Position numbers and translations under genes: made by a program
DNA from: Deinococcus indicus
GTDB taxonomy: Bacteria > Deinococcota > Deinococci > Deinococcales > Deinococcaceae
Direction of reading: 5' to 3'
NCBI RefSeq assembly: GCF_002198095.1
Contig: NZ_NHMK01000001.1
Span: forward strand, 1-21,154
DNA length: 21,154 bases
Shown: one piece after another, positions 13,438 to 20,072 of the stretch
How positions within the stretch are numbered: the stretch's first letter is position 1
Layout of the letters: each line of letters starts with the position of its first letter
The notes under the pieces: generated by a model
Told to the model about the DNA's origin: nothing
Seen by the model: the letters and a program-made list of their open reading frames with translations, nothing else
Database searches by the model: none

Positions 13438-15171
13438 TCAAGGCCGCAACCCTGTCTGTGTTCCCACCCGCACGCCCGGCGTGATCATCGGCAGCAGCCC
13501 TGTTACGTTGCTGGCTGGCAGGTCCGTGCCGTCCGTGGCATTGACCTGCACCACTGGCGCCGTGCCCAGCAAGCCCTGCGCCCGGTCCACCAGTTGCGCG
13601 CGGCTTTCGCCCACCGCCTGCGACACGCGCACGCCATCCTCTGTGACTGCCACGAAGCTCAGGGTCATCGCGAACGGCCGCGGTTGCGTCCCGAACCGCC
13701 GGGGAAAGCGGTACGCCACGTTGATGCGCGTCACCTCGCCTGGTGTCAGCATCCGCGTGCCCGCACCCCCCACCGTGAAGCCGTAGTCCAGCACCGTCAC
13801 GTCCGCGCCCAGTCCCGCACGCGCCTGTAACGCCTGACTTTCCACCGCGCGGTACGCCTGGAACGACGCGCCGCTCAGGTCAATCTCCGGACTATTCGAC
13901 CCCAGCACCGTCCGGTGCACCGGACGGAACGCCTGAGCGAACGCCGGGTCCGTGATCTGTGGCCCCTGCGGCTCACTCCCCGTCGGTGCGCCCCGCACCT
14001 CGACCACCGCCGTCCCGCCCAGGTTCCCCGGACGTGCGATTGCCCGCAGGGTCACGTTCGGCAGGGTCCGGCCACTCACGTTCCGCACCTCGAAGGTCCG
14101 CGTCACGTACCGCACTCCCCCCTGCACGTCATCCACGTCCGTGAACACGCCCGGCGTGAACTCCAGAGCGCCACTCGAATCCTGGGTGACGGTCCGGTCA
14201 TCCGGGTTCAGGGCGAGGTTCACAGCCCCCAGCGGCGTGGTCTGCACGGTCGTCAGCGCGGTGAGCAGGTCCGCTCCATCCCGGCTGAGTCGCACGGACG
14301 GCACCGCCCGACCGGTCCGGCCCGCCGGGAGGGCCTGCGCGGTCGGTTCCAGCTGCATCACTTCCCCCCCCGGGGCGCCCAGGGCGTCCAGGCGCGCGGC
14401 GGCTGCGGCCGCCGATTCGGGCGGCACGACACTGCGCGTGACCCGCGTCACCGGATCGTTCACCAGCGCGAAGTTCATCAGGAAACCGTACGCCGCACCG
14501 ACCGCCGTGCCTTTCGGGACGCGCAGGGCCACGTTCACCGTGCCCGACTCGCCGGGCTTCAGGGTGCGGGTACACGCGGCCGCGCTGCACCGACTGACTG
14601 TGAAGCCGTAATTCAGTGGTGTGTCCTGCGGTCCGTAGAAGGTGTTCCAGCCGGACTGGCCGGTCAGTGCGGTCACCTCGGCATCCGGCAGGGCCACGAA
14701 ATCGGCGGCGTCCGGCACGAGGCTCAGGGCGCCGCCGGGCGCCACGGCCACCGCCGGTGTCGGGGCGACCAGTGGAGCCAGCGCCGCCTGATCGCGGCTG
14801 GGCACACCACCAAAGTCCGTGATGGCCTTGATGGGCGTGCCACCCACGTTCCCCTGCCTCGCCACGGCGACCAGCGTCAGGTTGTCGAATGGGGTGGTAC
14901 CGACGTTCTTCACCTCGAACTGCGCGCGGAGGTAATCGAACCCGCCTGCACTCTGCACGCTGGCTGCACCCAGGCGCGTGAAGGTCACGTCGCCCTCGCG
15001 GAAGGTCAGGGCCTGCACGCCCAGGGCCGCGCCGGTCGTGACGGGCAGGACCACGCCACCCAGCACGGCCGGGGCGCCAGGAGGAGCGGACGGCGGCGTG
15101 GTCGCCGGTGACCCGCACGCGGTCAGGAGCAGCAGGGCGATGGCTGGAAGGGGTCTCAAGGAGTACCTCAT
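13438..15171 (-). CDS. Large lipoprotein with duplicated domain, paralogue of the 17154 gene
   Basis: This 577-aa protein has a signal peptide ending in lipobox LLTAC (Cys19) followed by a Pro/Ser-rich linker (GSPATTPPSAPPGAP). Two homologous domains follow. Each has an FEVxNV...NLTLxAxARxGNxGGT block and then an xxYGFTV...LTPGE/LKPGE...N(V/I)Axx(V/F)P block, roughly residues 30-270 and 310-550. The N-terminal domain also matches the first 230 residues of the lipoprotein at 17154. No catalytic motif is seen, so it is likely a cell-surface binding or scaffold protein. ATG 15171 is chosen because the lipobox follows at the normal distance; upstream codons in the open frame lack a signal-like sequence. 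The downstream neighbour is the B1 gene, suggesting a link with lasso peptide biology. Confidence 0.8.
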   Translation of the reverse strand: MRYSLRPLPAIALLLLTACGSPATTPPSAPPGAPAVLGGVVLPVTTGAALGVQALTFREGDVTFTRLGAASVQSAGGFDYLRAQFEVKNVGTTPFDNLTLVAVARQGNVGGTPIKAITDFGGVPSRDQAALAPLVAPTPAVAVAPGGALSLVPDAADFVALPDAEVTALTGQSGWNTFYGPQDTPLNYGFTVSRCSAAACTRTLKPGESGTVNVALRVPKGTAVGAAYGFLMNFALVNDPVTRVTRSVVPPESAAAAAARLDALGAPGGEVMQLEPTAQALPAGRTGRAVPSVRLSRDGADLLTALTTVQTTPLGAVNLALNPDDRTVTQDSSGALEFTPGVFTDVDDVQGGVRYVTRTFEVRNVSGRTLPNVTLRAIARPGNLGGTAVVEVRGAPTGSEPQGPQITDPAFAQAFRPVHRTVLGSNSPEIDLSGASFQAYRAVESQALQARAGLGADVTVLDYGFTVGGAGTRMLTPGEVTRINVAYRFPRRFGTQPRPFAMTLSFVAVTEDGVRVSQAVGESRAQLVDRAQGLLGTAPVVQVNATDGTDLPASNVTGLLPMITPGVRVGTQTGLRP

Positions 15172-15671
15172 ACGTGAGTGATGACTGCGCGACAAAAGTG
15201 CATGGGCGACGGATTGATGGCATCTGTATATGTCCGGGCCTGGGCCTGCAGATCGGTCATCGGGTCTTGTCACCGAAGCAGGTTGGGTGCGACGAGCTGA
15301 TTTCTGTGTACTCAGTTGCTGGAACCGCGCCTAAAAGTATCAATAATTGCAGCCCGTGGGACATATGTTCGTCAGAAGCAGAAATCCTTTGCCGGATTCG
15401 TAAATGACGATGTTGTGCATATTGTTGTCTAGATGCCGATGATCGCGGCGGCACGGCTGTTTTCCATTGATCCCTACACGTTTTTTGACATTTCGTCAAT
15501 GGTCCGGTGTAAGAAATTCGATAGAGCGTCCAGAATGATTGACTTACCTTGCGGTCAGATTTGTTCTCGCGCGATAAACACATCTAAAATTAATGCCTTA
15601 CTCATCTAGGAGGACGTTGGCTGCCCGGACAGGAGAACGCAGTTCAGGGTCATCGCCCACACCGATCATTC
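15172..15671. other. Divergent intergenic region, 500 bp
   Basis: This region separates the leftward lipoprotein from the rightward kinase and is clearly AT-richer than the flanking genes. It holds a promoter candidate for the kinase side (15485-15513) and a possible short TTG-started reading frame (15617-15679) behind a perfect AGGAGG. Short ORFs on either strand here show no family features and no lasso leader motif. Confidence 0.6.
15485..15513 (+). promoter_or_regulatory. Candidate sigma-70-type promoter for the kinase-precursor unit
   Basis: A perfect -35 TTGACA (15485-15490) is followed after 17 nt by TGTAAG (15508-15513), which matches the -10 consensus at four of six positions. It points toward the kinase, leaving a leader of about 150 nt. 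It was identified by eye only. Confidence 0.45.
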
Positions 15672-16577
15672 ATGCGTGAAGTCATCTCACCTCAACAATT
15701 CACTGCCGCAGGCCTTCAAATCGAATCGGACGCACCCAGCGCCCTCACATCTCACCTCCACAGTCGCTTCTCACATATCCAGATCCCCGGCGCCCCACAC
15801 CACCTCACCATTCGGTACAACCACGGCCGCCAGATCCACCGCGGCGAGACGATTCTCCTGCGCACTTCAACGAGCGCCAATGCCGTCTCCACCTCAACCG
15901 ATCATCAACTGTGGATCTACGGCGAACACCAGGACGTACTCCTTACACTCGGTTCGAGCAGCAGCATCGAAGTCTGGTCAGAGACCGACGCCCCGGGAGA
16001 GCCTCTCTCCCTTGCTTTCCTTGAAGTCCTCCGCACCATAGGAATCATTCCCCTGCACGCCGCCGTCACTTCCGAGGATCATGGCGCGAGCGCCTTTCTG
16101 GGCGAGACGGGCAGTGGCAAAACTACCGCGCTGATCTCTGCGCTCCTTTCCGGCGCGCAACCCCTGACAGACGGACTGGGACTGTACGTACCTGGAATGC
16201 GCTTAATTTTTGGAACCGACCCGGGACTGCAGTGTCAAACAGATACCCTCGCGTTCCTGTCACAGCACTTCCCGCTCAACGGACCACTGACAGTGGCCCA
16301 TGGCAAAACGCTGGTTCCCTGGGCCACCATCGGGACTTCCTGGAAAACGCAGGCTCCACTTGCTGAAGCTTGTGTCCTCAGGCGCAATGATCTCCGCGCG
16401 CCTGGTGATTACCACCTGCCCGTTTCGCAACGCGTCATGGCGCTCTGGGCATCCACCGGCATGCCCTTACGCCCTCGCACACGCGACTGGACTCTCGCTC
16501 ACCTCAAGATGCTGGCCAGTCAGATCCACTGGTGCGAACGGGTACTCCCTGATGGACCGCCTACGGACCCAGGTTGA
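15672..16577 (+). CDS. HPr kinase-like protein of a lasso peptide locus
   Basis: This 301-aa protein has a C-terminal HprK-like kinase domain. Walker A is GETGSGKTT (residues 144-152), preceded by IIPLHAAVTSEDHGASAFL as in HPr kinase-related proteins of RiPP clusters. It is followed by a DGLGLY segment at the position of the acidic motif. HprK-like kinases of this type in Bacillales lasso clusters phosphorylate the C-terminal Ser of the precursor. Here the precursor ends in Tyr, so the target must differ. ATG 15672 has no good Shine-Dalgarno; a short TTG frame ends across it (ATGCGTGA) and could couple translation. The precursor gene begins 67 nt downstream on the same strand. Confidence 0.8.
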   Translation: MREVISPQQFTAAGLQIESDAPSALTSHLHSRFSHIQIPGAPHHLTIRYNHGRQIHRGETILLRTSTSANAVSTSTDHQLWIYGEHQDVLLTLGSSSSIEVWSETDAPGEPLSLAFLEVLRTIGIIPLHAAVTSEDHGASAFLGETGSGKTTALISALLSGAQPLTDGLGLYVPGMRLIFGTDPGLQCQTDTLAFLSQHFPLNGPLTVAHGKTLVPWATIGTSWKTQAPLAEACVLRRNDLRAPGDYHLPVSQRVMALWASTGMPLRPRTRDWTLAHLKMLASQIHWCERVLPDGPPTDPG

Positions 16578-16644
16578 GCCACGCCCACCGCTACAAGTCA
16601 GGCGGCCTTCGTGGCCAGCGCCACCTGCGACAACAGGAGCATGC

Positions 16645-16803
16645 ATGAAACATTCGAGCATTCCAGCAAAAGTGACAAGTCAGCCCACCAAAGCAGTGTA
16701 CGAACGCCCCAGGTTGGAGAAACACTCCTACTCGGTGGTTACAGGGGCCTCTTTCCCAATAGGAAATGGGGTCGTTAAAGATCAGTACCGCAATAGGTAC
16801 TGA
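16645..16803 (+). CDS. Lasso peptide precursor, 52 aa, with atypical core
   Basis: ATG 16645 follows AGGAG with 5-nt spacing. The leader matches the lasso consensus Y-x2-P-x-L with Tyr19, Pro22 and Leu24, and Thr33 falls at the penultimate leader position followed by Gly34, as in fusilassin-type leaders. Cleavage after Gly34 gives the core ASFPIGNGVVKDQYRNRY (18 aa). Canonical lasso peptides form an amide between residue 1 and an Asp/Glu at 7, 8 or 9. This core has Asn7, Gly8, Val9, and its only acidic residue is Asp12 (Asp46 of the precursor). The usual leader Gly three residues after Leu24 is Ser28 or nearby. The gene lies between the kinase and the HExxH lipoprotein, with B1 and B2 on either side. 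Identity as the precursor rests on motif, size and context. Confidence 0.75.
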   Translation: MKHSSIPAKVTSQPTKAVYERPRLEKHSYSVVTGASFPIGNGVVKDQYRNRY

Positions 16804-17153
16804 GCTGCCTGGTTTTTGCTGGGCATGGCATACTTGTCCCGACCTTATTGCACTCTGTCGCTTTTCCCTATATTAAATGATCCGCAGAATATATATACCA
16901 TCCGGTATTATTTATATAATCCGATCACCTGCGGATATAGCCCATCGATTAATACGTGCTGCAATTTGATAATATATGCTTGGCCATATAAGCAATAGAT
17001 AGCTGATTACCCTGGACAAACAATAAAGACCACAAATACCTTACTTTGAATAGACAGAATCCATACATGAGCAGCGGGCGCATGGCAGGAGACGGGCGAC
17101 GAATTCCCTCAGAGCACGATCACTGCCCCCCGCTGCACCACACAAGGAATCAC
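16804..17153. other. AT-rich intergenic region, 350 bp
   Basis: This stretch separates the precursor from the HExxH lipoprotein and is strongly AT-rich at 16870-17045, unlike either gene. It contains a TATAAT box at 16915-16920 without a convincing -35. No strong terminator follows the precursor. Open frames here are artefacts of the long upstream frame of the next gene. It probably carries that gene's promoter. Confidence 0.5.
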
Positions 17154-19571
17154 ATGAAATTATTCCCCCTCCTCTTACTCACCACAGCACTTCTGAGTGC
17201 CTGCAGCACAACGCAAACGACACCCCCTTCTGCGCACGCTGACGTCCGCGGTCTCATAGCATTGCCTATCAGCACCAGCGCGACCCTGTCCAGTCAAACC
17301 TTTACGCACAGAGAAGGAGACGTCACATTCACTCAGGCGGGACCAGCCAGCGTCCAGACCGACAGCGAGTACACCTACCTGCGCGCCACATTCACGCTTA
17401 CGAACACCAGCGCGGCGCCTTTCAACAACATGACCCTGGTCGCCGTCGCCCGTGACACGAACACCAGCGGAACCGCCCTGAACAGCATGTCCGCCTTCGG
17501 TGGCGCGCCAAGCGGTGACCTGGCCCGGCTGGCCCCCCTGGTGACCCCCACGCACGCCCTGAATCTCATCGGTGGCGTTCCCACACTCGTACCCGGCGCC
17601 ACGGACTTCCAGGTGTTCCAGCCTGCCCAGACGCAGGCGCTGACCAGCCAGCCGGAATGGCTGCGGCACTTCAGGTCCAGTGACCGCCCACTGAATTACG
17701 GATTCGTCGCGAGCGCCTGCGCCGACACCTGCACCCGCACCGTCGCACCCGGCGGCACCGCCAACGTCAACATTGCCGTGCGCCTCCCCAGAGGCGCGAG
17801 CACCACCTACAACTTCGTCATGACCTTCGCCATCGTCGACGACAGTGTGACCCGCGTGACCCGCAGCGTCACGCCAGACGAGACGCCCACACAGGCCGCC
17901 CAGCGACTCGACGCACTGGGAGTGCCCACCGGCGGGGAAATCATGACGGTCGGCGGGACGGACAGCGGCCCGCCCTCAGGACGGTCGGACGTGACGACAG
18001 CCGCTGTGCTCACCTCGACCACCGCGACCGTGCCGCAGACGCTGGCCTTCTCCTCTCTTCCGGACGCGCTGGTAGCCGGCCGGATGACCGAGCAGTTGAG
18101 TGCCCGCCCGCGCGGCGCGCACAGCGGCCAGCCGGTCACGTACACGAGCGGCACACCGGCCGTCTGCACCGTCACCCCCGCAGGCCTGCTCACCCCCACC
18201 GCGCCAGGCGACTGCACCGTCACCGCGCAGCAGCAGGGCGGCACGCGGGACGGATACACGTTCACGGCCGCGGCGCCCGTCTCGCAGACCGTCACCGTCC
18301 GTCCACCCACCCGGGTGGAACTGCGGCTGTTCAACACCGACGACGTCTCCATGGTCACCGTCGACGGCGTCCGCCGCGCGGTCTACCGCTACGGCAGCGG
18401 TGACAGCGGCCGCATGGACGTCAGCGACTGGTTCGGACACGGCGACAACCAGTTGCGCCTGCAGACCATCAACACTGGCGGGCAATCCCGGTACGGGTTC
18501 CAGGTCTGGCGTGACGGTGTGCTCGTCGTGAACGAGAGCTGCACCTCGAACTGCCCGTCCACGCGCGGTCTCGTCTTCGACCGGACCGTCACGGTCACCG
18601 CCGACGCCGCCCGGAAGGTCCGCACGACCTTCACGAGCGCCGTACCGGGAGACGTGTACCTGAACGAGACCTTCAGCGGGCAGCGGACCCCGGCGACCCT
18701 CGATCTCGTCCCAGGAACCTACACGGTCGGTGTCGGCCAGGACGCGCCGGCCGCGTACCGCACGCAGGACGTGCAGGTGCAGGCCGGACGCGCCGAGATC
18801 GCCATCGACGCAGCGCCCGTCCCCACCCAGCGGTGGAGGGTGGGTGTGCTGCCCGTCCGGACGACCCAGCATGTCGACGACGATCCCGCCAACACCGGCG
18901 TCCTGACCCAGGATGATATCGACAGGTTCGTGGGGCAGCTGCGCACCACGAGCACCCGGCGGCTCCTTCCCTACTCGTACGGCCTGATCGAATGGGACGT
19001 GACCGTCCTGCCCGTCGTGGAAGACGTGATTGCCCATCGCCCCCGGAATGACGGGCCGGACATCGCCCGCCTGTACCGGGAGGCGGGCATTGATCCCAGA
19101 ACGGAGTACGACACGGTCGCCTTCCTGTACTCCAGCCATCAGGCCAATGGACAATCCGTCAAGGAAGCCCACTGCTGCGCGGGCGGCGGAGGCCGTGAAA
19201 TCAACGTCCCGACCGGCTTTTTCCGTGGGTTGCGGGCCGATCAGGAGAACGAAGGGCTCCTGCATGAGTGGCTTCACAGCGCAGAGAGCTACAACGAGTG
19301 GCTCCGGTACGGAGGCTACAACGGGATCGATGGGCTACACGGCGCTGAAGAACACGCATACTACAACCGCGACGCCGACCTGAATGGACAGTGGTGGACG
19401 TGGTACAAGGTTTTCATGCGCAGTCACATCAAGGAAACAGCGGACATGCGTAGCGGGGTCAACTATCCTGCCCGCCCGGCCACGGAGGACGTCCTTGTGG
19501 GAGTGTTCGACACGATGCGTGCCGGCCCGACCGGTGAGATTCCCAAAGCCATCACGTACCCAGCCCGGTAA
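17154..19571 (+). CDS. Lipoprotein with C-terminal HExxH putative zinc metallopeptidase domain
   Basis: This 805-aa protein has a signal peptide with lipobox LLSAC (Cys18). Residues about 28-260 are homologous to the N-terminal domain of the lipoprotein at 13438. About 300-385 look like an Ig-like (Big) domain (VTYTSGTPAVCTVTPAGLLT). After further beta-rich segments, the last 200 residues contain HEWLH at His704-His708, the HExxH zinc-binding and catalytic Glu motif. GIDGLHGAEEHAYY follows about 25 residues on and could supply a third ligand. Two adjacent Cys (EAHCCAGGG) precede the motif. ATG 17154 (AAGGAATC upstream) is chosen over upstream ATGs because the signal peptide starts here. It is predicted to be a surface-anchored peptidase. 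Being next to the lasso precursor, it may degrade, mature or release the peptide. That is inference; no peptidase family is assigned. Confidence 0.8.
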   Translation: MKLFPLLLLTTALLSACSTTQTTPPSAHADVRGLIALPISTSATLSSQTFTHREGDVTFTQAGPASVQTDSEYTYLRATFTLTNTSAAPFNNMTLVAVARDTNTSGTALNSMSAFGGAPSGDLARLAPLVTPTHALNLIGGVPTLVPGATDFQVFQPAQTQALTSQPEWLRHFRSSDRPLNYGFVASACADTCTRTVAPGGTANVNIAVRLPRGASTTYNFVMTFAIVDDSVTRVTRSVTPDETPTQAAQRLDALGVPTGGEIMTVGGTDSGPPSGRSDVTTAAVLTSTTATVPQTLAFSSLPDALVAGRMTEQLSARPRGAHSGQPVTYTSGTPAVCTVTPAGLLTPTAPGDCTVTAQQQGGTRDGYTFTAAAPVSQTVTVRPPTRVELRLFNTDDVSMVTVDGVRRAVYRYGSGDSGRMDVSDWFGHGDNQLRLQTINTGGQSRYGFQVWRDGVLVVNESCTSNCPSTRGLVFDRTVTVTADAARKVRTTFTSAVPGDVYLNETFSGQRTPATLDLVPGTYTVGVGQDAPAAYRTQDVQVQAGRAEIAIDAAPVPTQRWRVGVLPVRTTQHVDDDPANTGVLTQDDIDRFVGQLRTTSTRRLLPYSYGLIEWDVTVLPVVEDVIAHRPRNDGPDIARLYREAGIDPRTEYDTVAFLYSSHQANGQSVKEAHCCAGGGGREINVPTGFFRGLRADQENEGLLHEWLHSAESYNEWLRYGGYNGIDGLHGAEEHAYYNRDADLNGQWWTWYKVFMRSHIKETADMRSGVNYPARPATEDVLVGVFDTMRAGPTGEIPKAITYPAR

Positions 19572-19603
19572 TGGTGCTCACGGGCTGACCATACCGCCCA
19601 ACT

Positions 19604-19640
19604 GGAAGTGGACCGGCCCTATATGGGCCGGTCCACTTCC
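19604..19640. terminator. Bidirectional terminator between convergent genes
   Basis: A perfect 16-bp stem, GGAAGTGGACCGGCCC (19604-19619) with its complement at 19625-19640, surrounds a TATAT loop. It lies between the stop of the metallopeptidase lipoprotein (19571) and the stop of B2 (19653). It has no long T-run on either side; the stem strength and position support termination for both strands. Confidence 0.8.
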
Positions 19641-19652
19641 ACCGCGTGACAC

Positions 19653-20072
19653 TCAGGCCGAGTGGCTATTGTCGAAGCGGAACTGCTCCCTGAAGCCGCT
19701 CAGGTTTCCTTCGGCCACCGGCACACCCAGGATCTCGACCCAGGCGTGACCGTCGAGCTCGCCATTCAGTCGTCTGACCCCACTGACGTACGTGGCGGCC
19801 TTGCCCTGTCGGCTGAGCAGCGCGTACAGGGTCATGGCGGCCGGGACACACCCCCGGTCACGCACGCCCAGTACGTGCAGGGCTGCGCGGGCCGTCCAGG
19901 CCAGTTCCCGTGGGTCGCAGGCGCAACGTGTGGACGGCCCGCGCTCCAGGCTGCGCAGCAGCTGGGGCAGGTCCGGGTCGCGGTGCAGGGCGCGCCGCAC
20001 CCGCCAGGCGACGGGCAGCGCAACGCAGACGCCCTTCACGCGGCGCAGCTCGATCACTCGCGCGCGGGCCAC
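19653..20072 (-). CDS. Lasso peptide leader peptidase (transglutaminase-like B2)
   Basis: This 139-aa protein is the size of stand-alone lasso B2 proteins. The transglutaminase-like fold is marked by the catalytic Cys in GCVPAAMTLYALLSRQGK and the catalytic His in LDGHAWVEI; GVPVAEG follows at the place of the third acidic residue. B2 cuts the precursor after the leader when guided by B1. GTG 20072 is chosen because GGAGG lies 7 nt upstream. It overlaps the nucleotidyltransferase by 19 nt; an in-frame GTG at 20057 overlaps the stop by 4 nt and is the alternative. It is transcribed leftwards and ends at the shared terminator. B1 at 13149 on the same strand lies beyond the inserted divergent genes. 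Confidence 0.9.
   Translation of the reverse strand: MARARVIELRRVKGVCVALPVAWRVRRALHRDPDLPQLLRSLERGPSTRCACDPRELAWTARAALHVLGVRDRGCVPAAMTLYALLSRQGKAATYVSGVRRLNGELDGHAWVEILGVPVAEGNLSGFREQFRFDNSHSA

Noticed and set aside
13915..15111. A 398-codon + strand frame opposite the large lipoprotein
   Set aside because: The minus strand encodes a lipobox protein with a clear paralogue; the + frame is low-complexity Arg/His/Gly sequence.
15172..15273. N-terminal extension of the lipoprotein to 15273
   Set aside because: It would put the signal peptide and lipobox 34 residues inside the protein.
15257..15583. A 108-codon minus-strand frame in the divergent intergenic region
   Set aside because: No ribosome-binding site, no family features and no leader motif were seen; it probably overlaps the promoter region.
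16641..16778. Alternative small frame from ATG 16641 over the precursor
   Set aside because: The ribosome-binding site would be only 1 nt from the start, and the product lacks the Y-x2-P-x-L leader motif; the frame from 16645 has both.
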